A stretch of 64,000 nucleotides of DNA, taken from NCBI GenBank assembly GCA_037013685.1, contig CM072891.1, positions 15,166,501-15,230,500 on the forward strand, read 5' to 3'. Source of the DNA: Acridotheres tristis (Eukaryota > Chordata > Aves > Passeriformes > Sturnidae). Of the stretch, positions 28,217 to 36,501 are shown in pieces. The position numbers were made by a program, and so were the translations under genes. Below the pieces are notes generated by a model. It saw nothing but the letters and a program-made list of their open reading frames with translations, did not search any database and was not told the DNA's origin. Numbering within the stretch: the stretch's first letter is position 1; every line of letters begins with the position of its first letter.

Positions 28217-31200
28217 ATCAGCCTGGGGAATTGGTTTTGTCTCTGCAAAAAGGAAACTTTGACAGCATGTGACTTGGTTCCAGAATGAGACATTCTAGAA
28301 AGTCTCTCTAAACAGCAACTGCTTTCACTCATGGATGGTTAGCATGGAAGATGGAAATTTGTACAAATGTACTACAATTCTAAATTTGTTCTATTACCAC
28401 AAGTGCACAAGGAATATTCAATAAACACAAAGGTATTTTGAGAATGTGGTTCCTTTCAAATGTAGACAACAAGCCCTGCCATTCAGTTCCATCTTTACCA
28501 GAAACATTTGTTATTATGATATTATGAAGAGAGGAGCTTATTGAACAGTCATCTACACATCTGTGTGCCAAAATCATGTGCTGTGGTTTTACCCAGATTT
28601 TCCTGGAAGAAGATATCTTTTCTTTTACTTCTTCCAAACCGCTATGACCCAGTGGAAATTACCTGAAAAAAAATAAAAAATTCTCACTGGAACTTTAAAC
28701 ATCAGAAAAAAACCTCATGAAATTAATAAATGAGGCGGTATCAGTCAGCTGCTAATTTTGATGGTATGCACCTGATTTTAGTGCTTGTTGTACTAAAAGA
28801 ACTGAACAATAATCAGTGAAATAGCATAAACAAGATATTATGTAGTATGGGCTCCAATTACAATAGAAAATTTACAGTCTTCCTGTTAGATTCTATTTTT
28901 ATGTTTTAGGATATTCATTGAATTAATGAATTGATTAATCAGCTTGATCCTGGATCTGTGCAGTCAAAAGTTTGTTTGTCAGCAAGTTTTATTCCCTTTT
29001 GAAAGTAGTAAGCTATAAGAGAATGCAAGTACTTTCTCCATATGCTAACAGATTCTTGTCAGGAAAACTAAATAAAATCGGTTCTGTTCCACCGTTTTCT
29101 TTATGATTTCCTCATTTTTATTTCAAAGGAAGGTGAGGCTGTCAAATGACTTAGGAAAATGTTACAATTGCTTTTCACTTTGTCTAAGTAAAGAGGTCTG
29201 GTTTTACCTTTTTTCCCTCAAAATTTGGATATGTTTATTCGATTATAATGTTTCTCTTCTCCTTTGCTTAGAGTCAGAATCCTTTTCTCTTGGCTTTAGC
29301 CATGTTTCTCTTCCACCAAGTGATTGATTATGGTGAACATGAGGTCTTTTCCACTGGTCCCTTCCAGTGTTAGTCACACACAGTGACAGTTCTATAACTG
29401 GCCTTGTCTGTTGGAAAGGAAAACAATCTCTATAACAATATTTATAACAATCTGTTGATCGTGTTTATTATGTGAAGATTTGCCAGTAAATACATTTAAG
29501 TTTTGTTATCCTTCTGTACTCAGGATTGGGCAAGATTGGAGGCAATGCACAAACAATACTTTTTCAAGGCAACAACTTACAATGTGCTGGAGGAAAAATG
29601 TAACAGTTCTCTCCAGAGTTAATGACAGCCTTTTAACATTTGATTAAGGAATGAGTTATTGTGATGGTACCAAAATACTTGTTTTAAATAGGTTTCACAC
29701 ACATGTGACATATTAGCTTGTAAAGCAGATATGCAATTACATTTTCTTATTTAGAGTAGTATAAGGATATTTACTTTTTCATGTAGCGTGGAATGTCATC
29801 CTATAAATATTGCAAACTAGATTGCTTTAAAGTTATGTTCTAAGAAGCTAATCACACTGTCTTCTATGTTTATTAGGTGATAAAGCCTAATTGATGTATT
29901 AAAGATAACAAACTTGGAGATCATATCATAGCCTAAAGCATGTTGCAGTTTTGATATCTTTTTTGTTTAATCACATATATGCCAGCAAGTATATTATCTT
30001 TTTAGAGAGATATGTAATCTATTTAAGCAGTTATCTGTTAGAAATGTGCATTTTGATGTCATTTGAAAATATACACATTTTTATCATAAGTATCACTTTG
30101 TATCAACAAAGCAGCTATAGCGGAGTTTGTGTCTTAGATTCTGATTGGATGCCCAAAATTGTGTATCTTCTGTACCTAAAACCTATATATTTGTTAAATT
30201 CGGTTATAGAAACCTTCCCTTTTGCTCACAGATTCTTTAATAACAGCAGGATGTTTTTCAGGAACTTTTTTGAAAAAACAGTGGAGGAAACGCATTAGAC
30301 TGGGATGTTTTTATCCTTCTGGGAAAAGGAACAACTTCTGTTTTTTTGGATTTTGAGTAGTAAAAAGAAAAAGACTCTCATGTTTGTAGACCCAAAATAC
30401 ACCAGCAGCATCAGTGAATCAGACAGGAACAAAATAAGCTCACCAACTGAGAAAAAGATTGTTACTTGTCAGCAACTTAATCTCCTACCCCACTCGCAAC
30501 CTTCCCCAAAAAACCCGAGGCTTTTTTAGCATTTTTGAAAGGCCGCCAGGTTTGGGTTATTTAGTACTGCTACACACTCAGCCTTTCACCCATTGCAGGT
30601 AGTTTGTGTTTGCCACTGAGATCAGGGATAGTAAGATCAAATGCTATAAATGCTCCTGGTTCCAGTTGCTTAACTTATATCTAGTAGGACCTTCTCACCA
30701 GAATGCCTGTTGAGTCAGTAAAAAAAAATCTGAAAGTCAATGTTAATGATTCAGCAAGTGTTACTTGACTGAATTCAGCTAGTGGGTTTTATGATTCTGG
30801 AAAAACTTCTAATATGACATAGAACTTTAACTTGATTTTATTTTCAAGTATGTCAATTTCACACAAAAGCTGAAGTCTGAGTAAGGATACCAAACATATC
30901 TTGACTATTTGAGAGAGGACTGAGCAAAGAGTTAGTTATATTACTATATGCATGGCATAACTCACAGTTATTGCTTCATATTTGAAGTTTGCTATAATTA
31001 CCATTGAAGCACCTGACTAGTTCATTTTTTGGGGTTGTGTGGAGGAGTTAGATCTCTAAATAAATCTTTCTGATTTTTGAGAGAGACAAATGCCAGCACA
31101 TACATTATCCGTATTCTGTTTACATGAAGCCAGTAGTGTATCTGACCTTACACATGCAAAATTTTCTATAAAATTTCCATTGAACTTAGGTCCCCGAGAG

Positions 31201-31602
31201 AAACAAGACACAAGCCCAACTCTGAGCAGTTTAGGTAATGTAGATAAGTACATCTAACACACCTGGATAAGCAGGTAGGAGCATAACAAAATGTCAGTAC
31301 TTCAGTAACCCAAATTAGGGAGCCAGTTCAGAAAACTCCAAAATGCATGTTAGAAGTTATTCTAATCAAACTGTGGCAGATTTGATAGGCAAGCCTAGAT
31401 GTTGCATTGTCATCACAGCTTACTGAAGGTAGGACGTAAATTCACTGAAACCTTGAAGCAGTTCAAAGGGCTTTTGCCCTTGAACAACTGCCAAAATGGA
31501 GTTTTAGGTAATTTGTATGTGCATAAAAGTTTTAAACAAATATTGATTTCTGTAATTGGAAAACAGATTGTCTTTCAATGCAAATTATTTTCGCTGTTAC
31601 AG
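28217..31602. other. Noncoding DNA, no gene recognised
   Basis: The sequence is AT-rich with only short, featureless open frames. The longest, about 115 codons at 29,951-30,298, is rich in F/I/Y/S as expected from AT-rich noncoding sequence and shows no domain. A weak CR1-like phrase at 29,340-29,390 is too short to call. Nothing else is supportable until the duplicated segment that starts at 31,603. Confidence 0.6.
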
Positions 31603-31800
31603 TTTTTGCAAGGATAACTTTATACCTTGTTTCATATTATTATCTATCGTGCCTCTGCATCTGCGGCCAGAGCTATTACCTGTGAATACTGGTTGCACTG
31701 TTCTTCTTTTGCAAAGACAACTTTATACCTCGCTTCATTTTGCTGTCATTTACTCTGCCTCAGCGGCGAGGCTGGAACCTGCGAGCAGTGGTTGAACTGT
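31603..31800 (+). repeat. Diverged ~100-bp tandem duplication
   Basis: Two adjacent segments align along their length. Copy A is 31,603-31,701 and copy B 31,706-31,800. Shared blocks include TTTTGCAARGAYAACTTTAT, ACCTYGYTTCAT, CTCTGCMTC-like sequence and GGTTGMACTGT at the ends. The offset drifts from 103 to 99 bp, so small indels separate the copies. Both are more CpG-rich than the DNA to the left. They sit immediately upstream of the putative promoter. In one frame the copies encode CEYWLHC and CEQWLNC, but no ATG-initiated reading frame of convincing length supports a protein. Confidence 0.85.
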
Positions 31801-31929
31801 CAGAATCAGGCAGGCTTTTAAGAAAATGAGTTTTGACATTCCTTTTCTTGAGATGATCCCTTGTTTTTCAATTACTGGTCTCTGACTCGGAGATTTCTTA
31901 AGGTAACCCGCAGTTTGTTCCCAGTCTGT

Positions 31930-31943
31930 CAAGCAGGTGGCAG
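31930..31943 (+). promoter_or_regulatory. CTCF-like motif
   Basis: The 14-mer CAAGCAGGTGGCAG matches the published vertebrate CTCF core CCASYAGRKGGCRS at 13 of 14 positions; only the second base differs. The GGTGGCAG half is intact. It lies roughly 70-130 bp upstream of where I place the start of the first exon, a common position for CTCF at promoters. This is a motif match by eye, not proof of binding. Confidence 0.5.
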
Positions 31944-32062
31944 CAATGCCACGCCGGAGCATCCCCGGCCCCTTTCCCTGACATCAAGTGTTAATGCAAT
32001 TGACCAATCCGGGCTAAGATGATGGGAGGTAATTGGGTAATTGTATTTTACTGATCACAAGC

Positions 32063-32127
32063 AAAGAAAAAGGGAAGGGGGGAAGAGAAGAAGAGGAGGG
32101 GGGAAGGAAGGAAAAAAAAAAAAAAAA
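32063..32127 (+). repeat. 65-nt uninterrupted polypurine run
   Basis: Every base from 32,063 to 32,127 on the plus strand is A or G: GAAAAAGGGAAGG-type units, then GAAGAAGAGGAGG, ending in a 15-base poly(A). Long homopurine tracts can form triplex (H-DNA) structures and are common near vertebrate promoters. Here it sits at the probable transcription start. Confidence 0.9.
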
Positions 32128-32299
32128 CAAACCAGAAAATAAACTGCAACAGAGGAAGAGGGGAGAAAACGGAAGGGAAGAAGGAGGAGTGTAGCCAGAG
32201 ACCGGCCCTGGGACATTTGCAAATCGTAGGGTGCCGCTGAAAGGTGGGGAGTGAGAGAAAGGCAGAGCGGCTGAAAAGCGGAGCTACTCGCAGCAGCAG

Positions 32300-32377
32300 C
32301 TGCCAGGAGCTGGATGTACACATCCATGCGTCCCTACGTGCACACAGCGGCAGAATTCCAGCCGCAGCTCCTGGCAG
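32300..32377. repeat. 13-bp inverted repeat enclosing a second one
   Basis: CTGCCAGGAGCTG (32,300-32,312) is the exact reverse complement of CAGCTCCTGGCAG (32,365-32,377), with a 52-nt loop. Inside the loop, overlapping the left arm, TGGATGT (32,311-32,317) pairs with ACATCCA (32,320-32,326) around a 2-nt centre. In the putative leader RNA these are competing stems, and the long GC-rich one would be stable. Confidence 0.9.
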
Positions 32378-32424
32378 GAAGGAAGCGTTTCGGCTGTGCA
32401 AAGGGCTATGCGTGTCAGGGATGA
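32314..32424 (+). other. Upstream ORF, 36 codons
   Basis: An ATG at 32,314 opens a 36-codon frame ending in TGA at 32,422-32,424, inside the putative leader. The start context (TGGATGT) is weak, lacking the purine at -3 and G at +4. The frame spans most of the inverted repeat at 32,300-32,377. If the exon is real, the frame could be scanned by ribosomes and damp translation of the downstream main ORF. No domain is recognised. Confidence 0.3.
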
Positions 32425-32487
32425 AACTAAAAGCTGAAAGAAGCGGCTGCGCTCCTGGGACTGTGTCATCTTGGAAGGGAGGGAGGC

Positions 32488-32521
32488 AGGAAGGAAGGAA
32501 GGAAGAAAAGGGGGAAGAGAA
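32488..32521 (+). repeat. Polypurine run with (GGAA)4
   Basis: Thirty-four consecutive purines contain four tandem GGAA units (32,489-32,504). GGAA is the ETS-family core and tandem GGAA can recruit ETS proteins, but a simple microsatellite in a leader exon is equally likely. Confidence 0.8.
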
Positions 32522-32779
32522 CTGGCATGTGGAAGAAGATGGGAGACTAACTCACTGCTGTGCAGAAGGGAAATCCAACTTGTACATCTGAAATACACCA
32601 GGCTCGGCTTGGAAATGAGATCAGACCTGCATTGAAACACAGAAAGGGAGGAAAAGGGAGGCAGAGACGGGAGAGCTTTTATCCTTCTTCCTGTCTCTCT
32701 TTCCCTCTCTCTCCTCAGAGAAGAAATAGAAGTTTATCCGTCTCGGCGCTTCTGGATTCATATAGCTGCTGGACAAAAG

Positions 32780-32833
32780 ATGGAGAGGAAGCTGAAACGA
32801 AAAGCAAAGTGTGCTTCTGAAATCTACGGCTAA
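32780..32833 (+). other. Upstream ORF, 17 codons, strong start context
   Basis: ATG at 32,780 has A at -3 and G at +4 (AAAGATGG), the strongest Kozak context I noticed in the leader. It encodes a very basic 17-residue peptide beginning MERKLKRKAK and stops at TAA (32,831-32,833). In the exon model it would be an efficient uORF. It has no other known meaning. Confidence 0.3.
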
Positions 32834-32906
32834 GAGGACAAATCACAGCTCGGGTTTCTTTGTGCCCCATCGGGGGAGTTTTAAGGACTGAAGGATTTTG
32901 AGAAGT

Positions 32907-32937
32907 GGGGGGAGGGGGGGGCAAAGGCGAGAGTGGG
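32907..32937 (+). promoter_or_regulatory. G-rich run in putative 5' UTR, G-quadruplex-capable
   Basis: Six G (32,907-32,912), one A, then eight G (32,914-32,921), with a further GGG at 32,935-32,937. The tracts suffice for a three-tetrad quadruplex in DNA or leader RNA, though one loop would be about 14 nt. Confidence 0.5.
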
Positions 32938-33330
32938 CGTTAAAAATACCCATCCCAAGTGTTTAAAAAATAACGAGGTGATGGATTTATTCATGACAGC
33001 TGGTGGGAACCTTGAATTTTTCTCTACTCCCTCCCTCCTTCATTTCATTTAATGTGAAATTGTGAAAATGCAGAGGAGTTGGAGGGTAGGCAAAAGGATA
33101 TAACGTGGAGTTTGAAACAAGGAGAGGGTGCTGATGCTGTGGATTGCTGGCTTCTTGCCGAAATCAAAAATCCAATTGCGCACTGGGTTGTGATTGGAAA
33201 TCTAATCAGATCTTTGGAGAGGGGGGAGAGAGAGACTAAAAGTTTATTGTTTTGACAGACAGGAATAAAAATTTAAATGCAAAAGGAGATTCTTTGCTAA
33301 ATGAGTGCGGGGCTATAGAGGAAAAGAAGA

Positions 33331-33350
33331 AGAATGGGAATCCCCATTCT
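33331..33350. repeat. 8-bp perfect inverted repeat, 4-nt loop
   Basis: AGAATGGG (33,331-33,338) and CCCATTCT (33,343-33,350) flank AATC. The centre, GGGAATCCCC at 33,336-33,345, also fits the NF-kappaB consensus GGGRNYYYCC at all positions. Its place inside the putative exon favours an RNA hairpin reading over a binding site, and chance is possible for either. Confidence 0.8.
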
Positions 33351-34002
33351 AATGTGGAGACACATGGATTGGATAATTGATAGTGCAGCAAAGAAGGGGG
33401 AAAAAGAAAATTGCCTGGCAAGACCTGGATCCTAAGTGTCACAACAAAATTACATTAAAAGAATACAAATGGAGGATTGCTTAAAAGGAAATACAGTTAT
33501 TTCTGCTCTCCAGAGAAAAAACAAATAGAGAGCAATGGGGAGCAGTGGAGCCAGAGAGGCAGAAAACCTCAGAAAAAGGAAACTAGGCAAACGATCCACA
33601 GTGGAATGAAAAGTTTCAGAAAGGAAAAGGACCGTTCATCCTCCTCAAGGATTTTTGGTTTTTTCCTGTTATTTTAAACCATTATTCATCAGTGAAGGCA
33701 ACCATCAACGTTACCACTACAGAAATTTTAAGCAGAAAAGTTGAAAGCCACAGAGAAAATAAAGGACAGAGAAGAAGAAAGCAAATTGCCAGAGGGGGAG
33801 AGTTCAGCAGTGTTGGGTTGGATTGGCACCTGTATGGACTGAAATTGCTGGGAAATTGCAATTGGATATCCTTCTCCTTTTATTTTCTTTCTTGTTTTTA
33901 ATTTTGGTTTGGTTGCTGAAATGAAATAGTTTTCTAACCCCTCCCCCACCCTGGTTTTTCATAATCACTCGGATTTCCAGCTGGATAGTCTTTGAGGATA
34001 CA

Positions 34003-34008
34003 GTGAGT
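34003..34008 (+). other. Putative 5' splice site (GTGAGT)
   Basis: The context GATACA|GTGAGTAC gives a perfect +1 to +6 donor consensus (GTRAGT) with a suboptimal A at -1. It directly follows the purine-rich, uORF-containing block and precedes an abrupt return to pyrimidine- and T-rich sequence. This is the main evidence for the plus-strand first-exon model. Confidence 0.5.
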
Positions 34009-34144
34009 ACACTTTCCATTTTATTATTTTTTTGGAAAAGGAAATGTGCCCCATTGCCTCTCTTCTTTCATTCTTATTCCTCTTTTCTAGCTCTTTTCCC
34101 CCCACCTGAATAAAGAACCTGGCTGTATTTTGATAACGGCTGGA

Positions 34145-34170
34145 GGGGGGCGGCTGGGAAGAGGGAAGGG
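34145..34170 (+). promoter_or_regulatory. G-quadruplex motif, start of putative intron 1
   Basis: Four G tracts of at least three (34,145-34,150; 34,156-34,158; 34,163-34,165; 34,168-34,170) are separated by loops of 5, 4 and 2 nt, which satisfies the canonical G3+N1-7 rule on the non-template strand. G-rich first-intron 5' ends are common in vertebrate genes and are linked to R-loops near promoters. Confidence 0.7.
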
Positions 34171-34536
34171 AAGGAATGAGGATAGAACTGAATTCTCACA
34201 CAGTGGCTCAAATTCCTAAAACTCGAGCCTTGGTAGGGTGTCGCAGACACCTGCCTGCGTGTCTCCATGGCATTTGTAAATGTTCACTAGCAAAGAAATC
34301 TTTTGAGAAAGCCCTTGCAGTGAGCAGGGGATGCTGCCTGATTGCCCAGTCTCTACAAACGGATGCAAGTTGCATGGAATCAGATGCGCAGAGGAGGTTT
34401 ATTTATTTACTAAGTGTTTAAAATAGTTCAGGGCTCTCATTTGAATGCTGCTATCCAGTCTGACATTGCAGATCGATATGGTGTATTAACAGGAGCGTTT
34501 TGTAATCAAGCAGGGAGGTGAAGGATGGCTTTTGGC

Positions 34537-34562
34537 GGGAGTGGGGGGGTGTGGGGCAGGGG
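34537..34562 (+). promoter_or_regulatory. Strong G-quadruplex motif in putative intron 1
   Basis: G tracts of 3, 7, 4 and 4 (34,537-34,539; 34,543-34,549; 34,553-34,556; 34,559-34,562) have loops of 3, 3 and 2 nt. It is the best quadruplex candidate I saw, on the same strand as the ones at 32.9 and 34.15 kb. The clustering supports a promoter-proximal transcribed region. Confidence 0.8.
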
Positions 34563-36483
34563 CTTTTAATGGATTTTGAGGATGCAGCTCTGAGAGAAAT
34601 GGCATGTTTTACCCTCCATTGCTAAGAAAGGACAGTAACAGGCAGAGAGAGGACATTCTTCCATTGAAGAGGAGTTGAGGGAACTGCTGTACTGGCCACC
34701 CATGTCCTCTGGATCTCCGAGGAAATTCTTTGTGATTTTGTGGTGAATCCTTCAGGGTCCCCTTGGACTTTCATGGCAGTTGAAAGCGATTTACTCTGAT
34801 TGATACTGAGAGGATTCTGACTTGTCAGGAGATTTTTTTTTTTTTTAATTATTATGCTGGTAATGAAAATAATTAAAAAGTGGCTTGTAAATGGTGGGGT
34901 TCACAAATTAGCAATGATGTGTAACAGACCAGTAAATATCTTTCCCTTCCTGGAGAAATGTCGTGTGGGAGTGTGGAATAAAGGGAGGATAACGTGATGT
35001 TTAAAATAGAGGTCCATGTTTGACTGTGGGGAAGAGTGCTGCTCCTGTCCCCTCTCCTGGCATGACTGCATAGCTCAGGGGTAGGGGAGTTTTCTTTCTT
35101 TTTCTTCCCCTTCTGTCCTCCCTCACTTCTGCCTTCTTCAACCTTGGCCTTCACATGTTAAGACTGAAGGTCTTTAGGCCAAAAACTGGTGCAGAATGAG
35201 AGGGAGGAACAACTAATTAAATGAGCCATTGAATATGAATGTTTTTTGTTGGATTATTTTTCTGGGTTTTTTTTTTTTGGTTTTTTTTTGTTTTTTTGGC
35301 AGGCAAGGTGCAGAACTAGCTTTGCCACTCATTTTACTTTTCCTTAGCAGCAGTATTCTGGATAAGGGGAGAGCAGTCAGGAAGGAAAGACGCGTTGGTA
35401 GATCCAGATTTTAGCTCTTTTAATTTCTGGCAGCATTTCTCACTTGCCAAGCTGCCTGCATGAAACAACTCAAAACTGAGCTGTAATTTCCCTGGATAAA
35501 TACATAAACCATTATTAGCCTCCTCTTTTTTCCTCCCTTTCTTCATTCACTTACATCCCTACTGTTGCTACATGTAAATGTCCTGAATTTTTTGGCATAA
35601 TGGAAGTGAGGACTTCTGCCTCTCAAATGTGTCCTACGTGCTTCTGTTTGGAGGTCATGCCTCTTAAACACTGGCTACTTGAAAAGGATTTAGATTTAGG
35701 GTTCAGTTCTGCTTCTAAGGAAATCTCTGGGAGTTTTTGTTTGGCCACGCGAACAAATCAGACCCTTTGTGCAGTTGTGTTCAGGAAAAGAAGGAAGCAG
35801 GCACAGCAAAAAATGTTCCTTCCAGTTCCAATTACTCTCATCCTTCTCAATATTGCTAAATCGTTTCAGTGTGAAGTGCTTTAGCCTCCTTTTTTTCTCT
35901 GGGCCCATGTTTCCTGGTGGGACACTAAATGGGTAATAAGTTTGTCAGCATCTGAAAATAAGTGCAAAACTCTCTCTTGTTCGTTCCTTCATGTATCATG
36001 GTAAGTCTGTGCCCTGTTGTGGGCTACACTTACATCAGCAGTTGCAGTAATAGAAAAGCTAAATTTATGTTAAGCTGCTGCTCAGTAATTAGTGAAGGAA
36101 AAAGAAGCTGGCTAAGGAAAAGGCATCGCCAAGATTTTTCCTGGATTGCTGTCAAGTGAACACATAAACAGATATTTTGATAGAGCAACTCCTGTTTTGG
36201 ACAATAGAAGGCTGTCAGAGGTGCCCCATTCATTTTGTACAATAACTAGCAAGAGTATTTTCTTGAAATGATAAGGAAGCACTGGGAAAACTTAGTCACC
36301 GGTTTGGGCTGAAATAGGCAAACCTTGTCAACATTAAAAAGCTAGGGATGTGTGTCTGCTTCCAAAGAGGCAACAGTTTCACACTTCAGTGAATCATTCC
36401 CTTAATACAGTAGCCAAAAGACACATGGAACAACCCAGAGTTTAACTCATTCAATATCCAAGTGGGAATGGAGTGTGGCATTT

Positions 36484-36501
36484 CTCAGCATTTGTGCTGA
36501 G
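36484..36501. repeat. 7-bp inverted repeat, 4-nt loop
   Basis: CTCAGCA (36,484-36,490) and TGCTGAG (36,495-36,501) flank TTTG. It is a small perfect hairpin with no evident context; several of this size are expected by chance. Confidence 0.7.

Larger units (their letters stand above)
31900..32160 (+). promoter_or_regulatory. Putative promoter region
   Basis: Base composition shifts here from AT-rich to mixed with frequent CpG. The interval contains a CCAAT box at 32,004-32,008 (context TGACCAATCC), the CTCF-like motif at 31,930, and a 65-base uninterrupted purine run at 32,063-32,127. No clear TATA box is seen, which fits a dispersed CpG-type promoter. The transcription start cannot be fixed from sequence; somewhere in about 32,050-32,250 is my estimate. 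Transcription to the right is inferred from the purine bias and splice donor that follow. Confidence 0.5.
32160..34002 (+). other. Putative noncoding first exon (long 5' UTR)
   Basis: I infer a plus-strand exon ending at the donor at 34,003. Its first 300 bases are CpG-rich (about 16 CpG counted by eye in 32,161-32,460). Much of the rest is strongly purine-biased on the plus strand, a composition often seen in exons with splicing enhancers. Many short ATG frames close quickly, and none stays open through the donor, so this would be 5' UTR with the main start codon in a later exon outside the window. Long, uORF-rich leaders followed by very long first introns are typical of neural adhesion and signalling genes, but I cannot identify the gene. 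A pyrimidine tract ending in TTTCCAG at 33,980 could instead be an acceptor, making the last 22 bases a separate microexon. The 5' boundary is uncertain. Confidence 0.5.

Noticed and set aside
27608..28288. Overlapping frames of 74-107 codons, rich in C, S, L and P
   Set aside because: They lie in the antisense of a 600-bp CR1 copy.
29339..29390. CR1-like phrase GAGGTCTTTTCC with CCCTTCCAGTG
   Set aside because: Too short and out of the usual order to call as an element without alignment.
29951..30298. 115-codon frame rich in F, I, Y and S
   Set aside because: Typical of AT-rich noncoding DNA; no TTG- or ATG-led gene structure or domain is supportable.
32048..32401. 117-codon minus-strand frame with long F/L/S/P runs
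   Set aside because: It is simply the reverse of the polypurine tract at 32.06-32.13 kb and its neighbours; low complexity, no domain.
32244..32591. 115-codon plus-strand frame across the putative first exon
   Set aside because: It begins with GTG, not ATG, and is built mostly from purine-rich low-complexity sequence. It fits a leader exon better than a coding region.
35250..35302. Long T-rich tract ending in GGCAG, acceptor-like
   Set aside because: Tract is interrupted by G and looks like the recurrent G/T repeats; no convincing exon or donor follows.
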